From contig CAWEIS010000003.1 in the NCBI GenBank assembly GCA_963809205.1, forward strand, positions 62,001 to 126,000: DNA of 64,000 nucleotides, read 5' to 3'. Below are positions 1 through 9,413 of the stretch, one piece after another (position 1 is the first letter of the stretch; every line of letters begins with the position of its first letter). A program made the translations under genes and the position numbers. This DNA comes from DATLLN01 sp963809205 (lineage in GTDB: Bacteria; Actinomycetota; Thermoleophilia; Gaiellales; JAICJC01). Under the pieces are notes generated by a model that was not told the origin of the DNA, searched no databases, and saw nothing but the letters and a program-made list of their open reading frames with translations.

Positions 1-137
1 GTGCGCACGATCACGCCGCTGGAGGGGCTGGGCATGTCGCTGGTGCACGTGTTCGTGCCCAAGCGACATCCGGCGCCGCCGAAGCATCCGCGCAAGCCGC
101 CAGCGCAGCGCCGCGCGCCGAGGCGTACGCCGCGTTG
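1..137 (+). other. Possible 3' end of a gene cut by the window edge
   Basis: From base 1 the forward frame reads VRTITPLEGLGMSLVHVFV, which looks coding, and then becomes a Pro/Arg-rich string that does not. I recognise no family. It may be the tail of a gene entering from the left whose frame is lost to an indel, convergent with the membrane protein that follows. It may equally be noise. Confidence 0.15.
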
Positions 138-689
138 CTACTGCCCGCTGGGCCCGTCGCCGCCGGCCTCGGCCAGCGCGGTCTCGGGCTCCTCGAACCG
201 CAGCCGTGAGACCAGGAAGGCCGCGAACGCGACCACCTCGCCGACGGCCAGGCCAATCGCGCCCCAGGCTGCGAGGGCGGGACCGATTCCCGGCTCGACG
301 TTCTGGATCAGGCTCTGGCTGACCGCCCACTCGGCCTCGGTGAGCGTGTAGATGAACGCCGCGATGGCGGCCAGCAGGGCTGCGATGTGCCATCGCAGGC
401 GGTGCGGCCGGTTGCAGCCGTGCGCCAGGTACGTACCGAACAGGGTGGAGGCGACCAGCACGACCAGGAGGCGGATCCAGTCGCTGTCGCGGAGCGCGTG
501 GCCGATCACGCTGTTGTGCAGGTCGATGATCCGCGCGTCGTCGGCCACCCAGCCGGCGACCAGCGAGAGCGCGAGCATGATGGTGCCGGCCGCACAGAGT
601 GCGGTGGCGAACTGTCCGGGCACGAGGGCCAGGCGTCGACGGGCCTCCACAAGACTGGTATCGGAGCGGGATCGCGCGACCTTGAGCAT
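138..689 (-). CDS. Four-helix integral membrane protein, unknown function
   Basis: A 183-aa protein with four hydrophobic stretches at about residues 27-49, 71-91, 102-122 and 138-160, joined by short charged loops, and an acidic Glu-rich C-terminus. This predicts a small polytopic membrane protein. I recognise no catalytic motif and cannot assign a family. The ATG start at 689 is divergent from the PAS/GGDEF gene beginning at 756, so the 66 bp between them should hold both promoters. Coding support comes from the clean hydrophobicity pattern and frame length, not from homology. Confidence 0.6.
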   Translation of the reverse strand: MLKVARSRSDTSLVEARRRLALVPGQFATALCAAGTIMLALSLVAGWVADDARIIDLHNSVIGHALRDSDWIRLLVVLVASTLFGTYLAHGCNRPHRLRWHIAALLAAIAAFIYTLTEAEWAVSQSLIQNVEPGIGPALAAWGAIGLAVGEVVAFAAFLVSRLRFEEPETALAEAGGDGPSGQ

Positions 690-755
690 CGCGCCACAAA
701 GGTGTTTATTCCGACCGGGGCAGGACGATTGTCAGTTTCAAGCCACTCCCTGGGC

Positions 756-3296
756 ATGACAGACACCAACGCGCCACTCCCCGGCCGCCCTGGCGGCACC
801 TCGCGACCGCGGGACCGCGCCGGCATCCTCCGGCGCGCTCTCGACCGGATCGCCCCTGGTCGCGCAAGCCGCCGGTTCGAGACGCTCGTCCAGGAGCTGT
901 CCGACGCCGTCTGGGAGATGGATCCTGCGCTGACCCGGATCGTGTTCGTCTCCGACCGGCTGACCGACCTGGTCAGGCGCTCGCCGGCGGAGATGCAGCG
1001 CGACCGCTCGATGTGGATGCGCGACGTGGTGCACCCCGCCGACCACCAGGCCTTCGCCGACTTCATGGTCCGCGTCCGCACGGTGGCTCAGCCGAGGTCG
1101 AGTATCGGGCGTTCAGCGAGGGAGCTCTGGCTGGAGGGCACGCGTCTACGACACGGGGCAGGCGCGGGCGGTAACGGCGTACGCGGACATCACGCAGCAG
1201 CGGGCGATGCAGTCCGAGCTGGTCGCCGCGGAGCAGCGCTACCGGCTGCTGGTCGAGGGGCTGCCGGTGATCCCCTACCGCGACAGCCTGGACGGCAGCG
1301 AGGCGCACTACGTGAGCCCGCGGCTCGAGGAGCTGCTGGGCTACAGCGTCGAGCAGTGGCACGACGGCGGCCTGGAGTGGTGGATGCGGCTGGTGCACCG
1401 CGACGACGTGATGCGCGTGTCCGCGCCACCGAGGAGAGCATCGAGCGCCAGGCGCCGCTGTCCACCAGCTACCGGGTGCGCCACGCCGAGTCCGGCTGGC
1501 GCTGGTTCGAGGACGAGGCGATCGTCGTCCACGGGGACGACGGCGAGCCGCTCTACCGCCAGGGCGTGCTGCGCGACGTCACCGCCGAGGAGCTCGCCAC
1601 GCGCGCCCAGGGCGAGGCCGAGCAGCGCTTCCGGACGATGGTCGAGGCGCTGCCGCTGGCGGTCTACGTGGACGAGCCGGACGAGGCCTGCACCGACGTC
1701 TACATCAAGCCCCAGATCGAGGGCATGCTCGGCTACCCGGTCGAGATGTGGATGGGCAACCCCGAGATGTTCGCGTCGCTGCTGCATCCCGAGGATCGCG
1801 ACCGGGTGCTGGCCGAGCAGGCGGGCGTGGCTCGGCCGGGGCGGGGAGCTACCGCGGCGAGTACCGGCTGGTCGCGCAGCGACGGCCGCGAGGTGTGGGT
1901 GCGCGAGGAGTCCAAGGTCGTGACCGAGGACGACGGGCAGGCCGCAGTACATGCAGGGCTACCTGGAGGACGTCACCGAGCGGCGGGCGGCGGAGCGCGA
2001 CCTGGCGACGTCCGAGCGGCGGCTGCGCATGATCACCGACAACATGAACGACGTGATCTTCCTGTACGGCATGGACAGGAAGCTGCGCTACGTCACGCCG
2101 TCGTGCGAGAAGCTGACCGGCTACACGGTGGCGGAGGTGTTCGAGCGCAACTTCCTGGGCGACGTCCACCCGGAGGACGAGGCGCGGATGCTGCCGCTGT
2201 GGCGGGCGGTGTTCGCAGGGCGAGTCGTACACCGGCGCGGAGTTTCGGATCATCAACCGCGACGGCCGCGAGAAGTGGTGCTGGAGCGCCGGCTCGCCGG
2301 TGTGCGACGCCAGCGGGGAGCAGATCGGCGTCCAGATCCGCGACGCCGACATCAGCGGCCCGCAAGCGCATGGAGATGCGGCTGCGGGCCAGCGAGGAGC
2401 GGTCGCGGGTGATCATCGAGACGACCGAGGACGCCTTCGTGTCGCTCGACGCGCGAGGGCCTCGTGATGGAGTGGAACCGGGCGGCCGAGCGAGATGTTC
2501 GGCTGCGAGCGCGACGAGGTGATCGGCCGGGACATCGTCACGCTGGTGCTCGCCGACGGAGAGCCACGAGGCGATGGCCGCGCTGCTCGACCGGGCGGTC
2601 GCCGCCGGCCCCGACGCCGACCACCGCCGGCCGAGCTGATCGGCCGCCGGCGCAGCGGCGAGGAGTTCCCGATCGAGGTCGCCCTGTGGCCGCTGCAGAC
2701 CGGGGAGGAGCTGACCTTCAACGCCTTCATCCGCGACATCACCGAGCGCAAGCTGCGCGAGGAGCGGGTCACCTTCCTGGCCTACCACGACCAGCTGACC
2801 GGCCTGCCCAACCGGACGATGTTCGAGCACCACCTCGACCTGGTGCTCGCCCGGGCGGCGCACGACGGCACGGCAGCGGCCCTGCTCTACCTCGACGTCG
2901 ACAAGTTCAAGCACGTCAACGACAGGTTCGGCCACGACGCGGACGACGAGCTGCTGAAGGAGGTCGCCCGCCGGCTGCGCGTGGCCGCCCGCGCGTCCGA
3001 CCTGGTCGTCCGGCTGGGCGGCGACGAGTTCGTGATCGTGCTCGGCGACGTGCCGGCCGAGTCGGCCGCCGCGGTGGCCGAGGGCGTCGCCCGCCGCGTC
3101 TGCCAGGCCTTCGAGCGGCCGTTCGACGTCGGCGGCGGCTTCACCACCTCTTCGAGCATCGGCATCGGCCTGTTCCCGGCCGACGCGCACGACGCGAAAG
3201 AGCCTGCTCAGCTCGGCCGACCTGGGGATGTACGCCTCCAAGCGGGCCGGCCGCGGGGGCTGGACGTTCGCCTCAGGCGACACGCGCGCCGCGTGA
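756..3296 (+). CDS. Five-PAS sensor diguanylate cyclase, frame broken many times
   Basis: Read across frames, this is one protein of about 840 residues: five consecutive PAS domains followed by a GGDEF domain. PAS starts are recognisable as RFETLVQELSDAVWEMD (about 880), RYRLLVEGLP (1237), RFRTMVEALP (1628), RLRMITDNMND (2021) and RSRVIIETTEDAF (2402), each ending in a HPxD/HPED-like motif or LGYxxE/GYTVAEV-type turn. The cyclase domain has DQLTGLPNR and the intact signature RLGGDEFVIVLG near 3010-3050, so synthesis of c-di-GMP is expected from the family. No EAL domain follows and no membrane helix is visible, suggesting a soluble sensor. At least eight frame changes occur (near 1085, 1425, 1845, 1940, 2218, 2460, 2490, 2570 and 3198), each leaving conserved residues intact on both sides, so I favour sequencing indels over true decay. 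The ATG at 756 is the first in-frame start. Confidence 0.8.
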
Positions 3297-3315
3297 GGCG
3301 GTACACTCCCCCGCC

Positions 3316-3408
3316 GTGGGAAAGCCCTCGACATCCGCCTGGTGGACGCTCTTCACCCTGGCCCTGCTGTTGGGAGCGCTTGCCCTGGTCGTCTTCATGA
3401 GCAAGTAG
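3316..3408 (+). CDS. Small single-helix membrane protein, 30 aa
   Basis: GTG start at 3316, 19 bases after the cyclase stop. The 30-aa product has a short Lys/Ser/Trp head, one hydrophobic helix (about residues 9-27, with LFTLALLLGALALVVF) and a terminal Lys. Such leaderless-looking one-helix peptides are common in actinobacterial genomes but hard to verify. It ends six bases before the likely start of the aldehyde dehydrogenase, so co-transcription is plausible. I know of no function; support is the sharp amphipathic pattern in an otherwise unexplained gap. Confidence 0.4.
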   Translation: MGKPSTSAWWTLFTLALLLGALALVVFMSK

Positions 3409-3414
3409 CACCGC

Positions 3415-4812
3415 TTGGCCGCAGTCACCGCCGAGATCGTCAGCACGAATCCGGCGCGCCCCGACGACGTCGTCGGCCGCGTTCGGCCGTCGGGCGGGAT
3501 CGATCTCGACCACGCCGTCCGCCGCGCCGCCGAGGCGGCGCCGGGCTGGGCGCAGGCCACTGCCGCCGCCCGCGGCGAGGCGCTGCGCTGGGCCGCCGAC
3601 CGGCTCGAGGTCGAGGCCGGCGAGCTGGCATCGCTGATCTGCCGCGAGGTCGGCAAGCCGATCGCCGAGGCCCGGGGTGAGGTCGCCCGGTCGGCCGCCA
3701 TCCTCCGCTTCCACGCCGCCGCGGCGCTCGACCCCGAGGGCGCCAGCTTCCCGCCGTCCGACGGCCGCTCGCTGCTGTTCACCCGCCAGGTGCCGCGCGG
3801 CGTCGTCGGCCTGATCACGCCCTGGAACTTCCCGCTGGCCATCCCGCTGTGGAAGCTCGCCCCGGCGGTGGCCTACGGCAACGTCTGCGTGATGAAGCCA
3901 TCCGAGCACTCGCCCGTCTGCGCCGACCGGATCGCCGGCCTGTTCGACGGGTTGCTGCCGGAGGGCGTCCTGCAGGTGCTGCACGGCGACGGCGAGCTCG
4001 GCTCGGCGCTGGTCGGCAACGAGCTGGTTCGGGCACTCAGCTTCACAGGGTCGGAGCGCACCGGCCGCACGGTCGCCGAGCGGCTGGCCGGCCGCGGCGC
4101 CGCCGCCCAGTGCGAGATGGGCGGCCAGAACGCCTCGATCGTGCTGGCCGACGCCGACCCCTCCGCCGCCGCGGCGATCATCGCCGGCGCCGCGATGGGA
4201 TACGCCGGGCAGAAGTGCACCGCCACCAGCCGCGTGATCTGCGAGGAGGCCGCCTACCCGGCCGTCCGCGAGGCGCTGGAGGTCGCCGTCGCGCGGATGG
4301 TGGTGGAGGATCCCGAGGACCAGGCCTGCCAGGTCGGTCCGCTGATCACCGAGGGGGCGCGCGAGAAGGCGCTGGCCGCGGTCGGCCGCGCGGTTGACGG
4401 CGGCGGCCGGCTGGTCACGGGCGGCGAGTCCGAGGGCGAGCACGGCTGGTACATGCAGCCGACGCTGGTCGAGCTCGACGACCCGGGCGCCGAGCTGGCG
4501 CAGGAGGAGGTCTTCGGCCCGGTCTGCGCGCTGCTTCGCGCCGCCGACGCGGACGACGCCGTGCGGATCGCCAACGGCGTCCGCTTCGGCCTCTCCACGG
4601 CGATCTTCACCCGCGATCTCGATCGAACGCTCGACCTCACCCGGCGGCTGGACACCGGGCTCGTGCGGGTCAACCAGCCAACGGCGGGCGTCGACTTCCA
4701 CACGCCGTTCGGCGGCGAGAAGGCGTCGGGCTACGGCCCGCGTGAGCAGGGCAGGGCGGCCCGCGAGTTCTATACGCAGACGCGCACCGTGCTCGTCTCG
4801 CCCAGCTGGTAG
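3415..4812 (+). CDS. NAD(P)-dependent aldehyde dehydrogenase
   Basis: A 465-aa ALDH-superfamily enzyme oxidising an aldehyde to the acid in the cytoplasm. Visible motifs are the cofactor-fold FTGSERTG, the general-base glutamate E234 in EMGGQN and the nucleophile C268 in GQKCTATSRV, 34 residues later as in the family. The GQKCTATSR context resembles semialdehyde dehydrogenases of the alpha-ketoglutarate-semialdehyde type, but substrate cannot be read from sequence. The start is uncertain: TTG at 3415 gives the full N-terminus, and no ATG lies near it. It precedes the NAD-salvage operon, but an AT-rich promoter-like patch overlaps its stop codon, so it is probably a separate unit. Confidence 0.93.
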   Translation: MAAVTAEIVSTNPARPDDVVGRVRPSGGIDLDHAVRRAAEAAPGWAQATAAARGEALRWAADRLEVEAGELASLICREVGKPIAEARGEVARSAAILRFHAAAALDPEGASFPPSDGRSLLFTRQVPRGVVGLITPWNFPLAIPLWKLAPAVAYGNVCVMKPSEHSPVCADRIAGLFDGLLPEGVLQVLHGDGELGSALVGNELVRALSFTGSERTGRTVAERLAGRGAAAQCEMGGQNASIVLADADPSAAAAIIAGAAMGYAGQKCTATSRVICEEAAYPAVREALEVAVARMVVEDPEDQACQVGPLITEGAREKALAAVGRAVDGGGRLVTGGESEGEHGWYMQPTLVELDDPGAELAQEEVFGPVCALLRAADADDAVRIANGVRFGLSTAIFTRDLDRTLDLTRRLDTGLVRVNQPTAGVDFHTPFGGEKASGYGPREQGRAAREFYTQTRTVLVSPSW

Positions 4813-4829
4813 AATAGTCACGAGGTCTA
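4810..4829 (+). promoter_or_regulatory. Candidate -10 box and NrtR operator
   Basis: TAGAAT at 4810-4815, overlapping the ALDH stop, is a good -10 hexamer. It runs into an imperfect dyad TAGTC-ACGAG-GTCTA at 4815-4829, which ends 3 bp before the nrtR start codon. The patch is strikingly AT-rich for this genome. Position and symmetry suit autoregulation by the downstream regulator. No convincing -35 is seen. The assignment to NrtR is inference. Confidence 0.35.
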
Positions 4830-4832
4830 AAA

Positions 4833-5540
4833 GTGGTGAGATCGAGTGACAGGCCCAACGTGGCGGCCGACGTCGCCGCCTTCGCTTTCTTCGACGGCGC
4901 CATGCACGTGCTGCTGGTGCGGCGTCGCTATCAACCGTATGAGAGCTACTGGGCGCTGCCCGGCGGCCGGCTGCACCAGGACGAGACGCTGGAGGAGGCG
5001 GCGGAGCGGTGGCTGCTCGAGGAGACCGGCGTGTCCGGCGTGTTCATGGAGCAGCTGGCGACCTTCTCCGACCTCGACCGCGACCCGCGGGGCCGGGCGA
5101 TCTCCTGCGCCTACCTGGCGCTGGTCGACGCTGGCAGGGCACAGCTGGCCGCCGGCTCGGACGCCCGCGAGGCTGCCTGGCGGCCGGTGGAGCCGCTGCT
5201 GGCCGAGATCGACGACGGCGACGGCACGATGCTGGCCTTCGACCACGACACGATCCTGGGCTACGCCCGCCAGCGCCTGGCCTACAAGCTCGAGTACCAG
5301 AACGTCGCCTGGAGCCTGCTGCCCGAGCGGTTCACGATGTCGGAGCTGCGGCGGGTCTACGAGGCCGGCATCGGTCGCGCCTTCGAGCCGAACAACTTCC
5401 GGCGGATCGCGCTGGGCTGGGGCGTGCTGGCCGAGGACGGCGAGCGGCCGACCGGCGGCCGGCCGGCGACGCTCTACCGGTTCGTCGAGCGGCGGCCGCT
5501 GATCCTGGCCGAGAGCGCGCGCTACCGGAGGGCGACGTGA
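4833..5540 (+). CDS. nrtR: Nudix-family transcriptional regulator of NAD metabolism (NrtR)
   Basis: A 235-aa protein with an N-terminal Nudix domain and a C-terminal winged-helix part (about residues 155-225, including RFTMSELRRVYE). The Nudix box begins at G45 and ends at V67 but has W60 in place of the first glutamate of REUxEE, which would impair hydrolysis. Loss of catalysis with gain of a DNA-binding tail is the hallmark of NrtR repressors, which sense ADP-ribose-type ligands. Context supports this: the stop overlaps the start of pncB and nadE follows, so the regulator heads the salvage operon it would control. GTG at 4833 is chosen as the start closest to the promoter-like patch. An ordinary Nudix hydrolase is the alternative. 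Confidence 0.85.
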   Translation: MVRSSDRPNVAADVAAFAFFDGAMHVLLVRRRYQPYESYWALPGGRLHQDETLEEAAERWLLEETGVSGVFMEQLATFSDLDRDPRGRAISCAYLALVDAGRAQLAAGSDAREAAWRPVEPLLAEIDDGDGTMLAFDHDTILGYARQRLAYKLEYQNVAWSLLPERFTMSELRRVYEAGIGRAFEPNNFRRIALGWGVLAEDGERPTGGRPATLYRFVERRPLILAESARYRRAT

Positions 5541-6845
5541 CGCTGGCGGCCGCGCCGGTGGAGCTGCTGATCGACCGCTACGAGCTGACCATGGCCGCGT
5601 CGTACCTGGCCGAGGGGCGGGCCGACGACCGGGTCGCCTTCGAGCTGAGCGTCCGCGAGCTGCCGCGCGACCGCGGCTACCTGCTGGCCGCGGGCCTGGA
5701 GCAGGTCGTCGACTACCTGCACGATCTGGCGTTCCGGCCGGAGGCGCTGGCCTATCTGGAGCGCAGCGGCATCTGCCCGCCGCCGCTGCTGGAGCGGCTC
5801 GCGTCGCAACGCTTCGACGGTGACCTGGACGCGATCCCCGAGGGCACCGTCGTGCATGCCGGCGAGCCGCTGCTGCGCGTCGACGGCGGCCGTCTGATCT
5901 GCCAGCTGGTCGAGACCTATCTGCTGAACGTCGTCAACTTCGAGACGCTGATCGCCACCAAGGCCGCGCGGATGGCCGAGGCGGCGGCCGGGCGGCCGGT
6001 CGTGGACTTCGGATTCCGCCGCGCGCACGGCCCGGACGCCGGGCTGCTGGCCGCGCGCGCCGCCTACATCGGCGGCTGCGTCGCCACCGCCACGGTCGCC
6101 GCGGGGATGCTGTGGGATATCCCGACCTCGGGGACGATGGCGCACAGCTACGTGATGGGCTTCGCCTCGGAGGTCGACGCGTTCACCGAGTTCCTGCGCG
6201 AGCACGGCGACACGGCGGCGCTGCTGATCGACACCTACGACCCGGTGCGCGGCGCCCGGCGAGCCGCCGAAGCGTCCCGCGCGGCCGGCGTCGTCCCGCG
6301 CTTCGTGCGACTCGACTCGGGCAACGTCGCAACGCTCGCCACCGAGGTGCGGGCGATCCTCGACGAGGAGGGGATGGGGGACACCGCAGATTTTCGCCTC
6401 CGGCGACCTCGACGAGCATGTGATCGCAGGCTGGGTCTCGACCGGCGTCCCGATTGCCGGGTTCGGCGTCGGGACGCGGTTGGTGACCAGCTTCGATGCC
6501 CCCGCGCTGGGCGGCGTATACAAGCTGGTCGAGAGCGACGGGCGTCCGGTGATGAAGCTGGCGGGTGGGAAGTCGACCCTTCCCGGGCGCCACCAGGTGT
6601 TCCGCGGCGCCGACGGCGACGTGATTGGCCTACTCGGCGAGGACTTGCCGGGGACGCCGCTGCTCGAACCCGTGCTGCGCGGCGGTGCGCCCGTTGCCGC
6701 CCCGCCGCCCGTCGCCGCCGCCCGCGACCGCGCCGCGTCGCAGCGGGCCGCGCTACCGTCGCCGATGCGAGCGTTGACCCACCCGACTCCCCTCCAGCCG
6801 CGGCTCTCCCCGCAGCTGACCGCCCTCAAGGAGCGCCTCTCATGA
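5537..6845 (+). CDS. pncB: Nicotinate phosphoribosyltransferase, one frameshift
   Basis: Converts nicotinate and PRPP to nicotinate mononucleotide, the entry step of Preiss-Handler NAD salvage. The N-terminus LLIDRYELTMAASYL (residues 10-24) is the family signature, and VVDFGFRRAHGPDAG and DTYDPVRGA follow as in NAPRTases. The frame breaks near 6378-6390: upstream codons reach EEGMGD, while the true continuation QIFASGDLDEHVIAGW lies in another frame and runs to 6845. A single missing base explains it, and both halves are well conserved, so the gene is probably intact in the organism. The GTG start overlaps the nrtR stop and the stop overlaps the nadE ATG (ATGA), so translation is coupled. 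Confidence 0.9.
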
Positions 6846-7648
6846 CCGACTCGAAGACGACCGACCTCCTCCGTGGCCAGGACGAGCTGGCCGGTCTGGT
6901 CGAGCGCAAGGTGGAGCAGCTGCGCGACGTGTTCGCCGCCGCCGGCCGCACGCGCGCGGTGATCGGCCTGTCGGGCGGCATCGACTCGGCCGTGTCGATG
7001 GGCCTGGCGGCGAAGGCGCTCGGGCCGGAGAACGTGATCGCCGCGCGGCTGCCGAGCCGGCACACGGAGCAGGTGCACCTGGACGACGCCGAGCTGACGG
7101 CGCGCGCCGTGTCGTTGCCCGCGGAGAACATGCTGACGATCTCCATCGAACCGGTGCTGGAGGGCATCGCCGGCGCCCGACCCACGGTGCATGCGTCACC
7201 GCTGCGGTTCGGCAACGCCAGCGCGCGCAGCCGGATGATCCTGATCTACGACATCGCCCAGGAGGCCGACGGACTCGTCGTCGGCACCGAGAACCGCAGC
7301 GAGTACTACCTGGGCTACTTCACCCGGTTCGGCGACGCCGCCTCCGACGTGGAGCCGATCTCCGACCTCTACAAGACCGAGGTGCGGCACGCCGCCGCGA
7401 TCCTCGGTCTGCCGGAGGGCGTGATCACCAAGCACCCGACGGCCGGCCTCTGGGGCGGGCAGACCGACGAGCAGGAGCTCGGCTTCACCTACAGCGACGC
7501 CGACTTGACGCTGGTCTGCACCCAGGATCTCGGCCTGGACGTTGCCGGCGCGGTGGAGCGCTCGGGCGTCGAGTCGCATGTCGTCGAGCGCGTGCTGCAG
7601 CGCGTCGCCGCGGTCTCGTGGAAACACAACGTGCCGCACGCCGTCTGA
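6842..7648 (+). CDS. nadE: NH3-dependent NAD synthetase
   Basis: The 268-aa enzyme adenylates the nicotinate carboxylate of NaAD and amidates it to NAD, the last step of both NAD routes. The PP-loop SGGIDSA is at residues 44-50, and GTENRSEYYLGYFTRFGD and GLWGGQTDE are typical of the synthetase domain. There is no N-terminal nitrilase-like glutaminase domain, so ammonia is the likely direct amide donor. It is the third gene of the nrtR-pncB-nadE operon and overlaps pncB by four bases. A hairpin followed by a T-run stands 15-40 bases behind its stop. Confidence 0.95.
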   Translation: MTDSKTTDLLRGQDELAGLVERKVEQLRDVFAAAGRTRAVIGLSGGIDSAVSMGLAAKALGPENVIAARLPSRHTEQVHLDDAELTARAVSLPAENMLTISIEPVLEGIAGARPTVHASPLRFGNASARSRMILIYDIAQEADGLVVGTENRSEYYLGYFTRFGDAASDVEPISDLYKTEVRHAAAILGLPEGVITKHPTAGLWGGQTDEQELGFTYSDADLTLVCTQDLGLDVAGAVERSGVESHVVERVLQRVAAVSWKHNVPHAV

Positions 7649-7658
7649 CGGGCGCGTG

Positions 7659-7686
7659 AAAAGACGGGGTCTGACGCCGTTTTTTC
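7659..7686 (+). terminator. Rho-independent terminator behind nadE
   Basis: The dyad ACGGGGTC-T-GACGCCGT (7664-7680; one mismatched pair) is directly followed by a run of six T (7680-7685). It is preceded by A residues that extend the stem. It lies just behind nadE and is probably a degenerate copy of the GGGGTC-palindrome family working as a terminator. Confidence 0.6.
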
Positions 7687-7740
7687 AGGGAAGCGCCCCG
7701 GGGCATCGGCCGTCTGGTTTGGGCGAGGAGGGCCAGCGCG

Positions 7741-7767
7741 CAACAACGGGGTCTGACCCCGTTGTTG
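7741..7767. repeat. Perfect palindrome, GGGGTC(W)GACCCC family, copy A
   Basis: A perfect inverted repeat with 13-bp arms and one central T; the arm reads CAACAACGGGGTC. It lies between nadE and the next small gene, 56 bp after the terminator, which carries the same core. Related copies are at 25113-25143 and 62462-62490. Confidence 0.85.
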
Positions 7768-7876
7768 AGGGTTCGGTTTGCCGCACCTGAGGACACGTGG
7801 CCGCCCCCTGTTCGCCGCGGCCGCGGGGTGGGAGTCTGCCTGTATGAACCCGACGCCCTCTCACCAGGAGACCGAG

Positions 7877-8131
7877 ATGGACATGTACGACGCATACTGT
7901 TTCCAGCCCGCCGAGGCCGACCGCGAGCTGTGCGAGCGCACCGCCGACGGGGTGCAGGTGCGGCTGATCTGGCGGCCCTCCACCGAGTCGCTGGCCGTGC
8001 TGGTGGACGACTCCCGCACCGGCGAGTGCTTCGAAATCCCCGTCGTCGGCGATGTCGACCCGATGGACGTCTTCGAGCATCCGTACTACCACGCCGGCAC
8101 GCTGACGATTGCAGATCTGCTGGCCGCATAG
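7877..8131 (+). CDS. Small acidic protein of unknown function, 84 aa
   Basis: An 84-aa acidic protein beginning MDMYDAYCFQPAEAD and ending HAGTLTIADLLAA. ATG at 7877 is preferred because AGGAG lies six bases upstream; an in-frame ATG at 7844 would add 11 residues with a poorer ribosome site. The alternating hydrophobic pattern in the middle (VQVRLIWRPSTESLAVLVDD) suggests a compact beta-rich fold. I do not recognise the family. It is a single-gene unit between the palindrome and a strong bidirectional terminator, convergent with the sigma factor gene. Confidence 0.6.
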   Translation: MDMYDAYCFQPAEADRELCERTADGVQVRLIWRPSTESLAVLVDDSRTGECFEIPVVGDVDPMDVFEHPYYHAGTLTIADLLAA

Positions 8132-8168
8132 AAAAGGGGTTCAGGCGCCTCGCGCCTGAACCCCTTTT
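8132..8168. terminator. Strong bidirectional terminator
   Basis: A perfect 17-bp stem (arm AAAAGGGGTTCAGGCGC) with a 3-nt loop sits between two convergent genes. A-run on the left and T-run on the right make it a rho-independent terminator in both directions. It starts at the stop codon of the upstream gene and ends 18 bases before the sigma factor stop. Confidence 0.88.
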
Positions 8169-8186
8169 CTCGTTCTCTGGCGCCGC

Positions 8187-9233
<1,047 letters not shown>

Positions 9234-9413
9234 TCGTATCAACTCCCTCGGTGCTCGGTTCGCACGACCGCCCAGCCGGTCGCATCCCTCTTAACGATCT
9301 TGCACGGAGACCTATTCCCCAACTCCGCACGTCTCTATCTACGGCCCGGTCGTTGGTAGTGGATTGATGCCCGCAAATGTTTCCCGGGCGTCCGACGAAC
9401 GGGGACGAAGATC

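Noticed and set aside
756..3296. Several separate small PAS proteins
   Set aside because: The PAS domains are consecutive, lack own starts and ribosome sites, and join seamlessly when single-base shifts are allowed, ending in one GGDEF domain.
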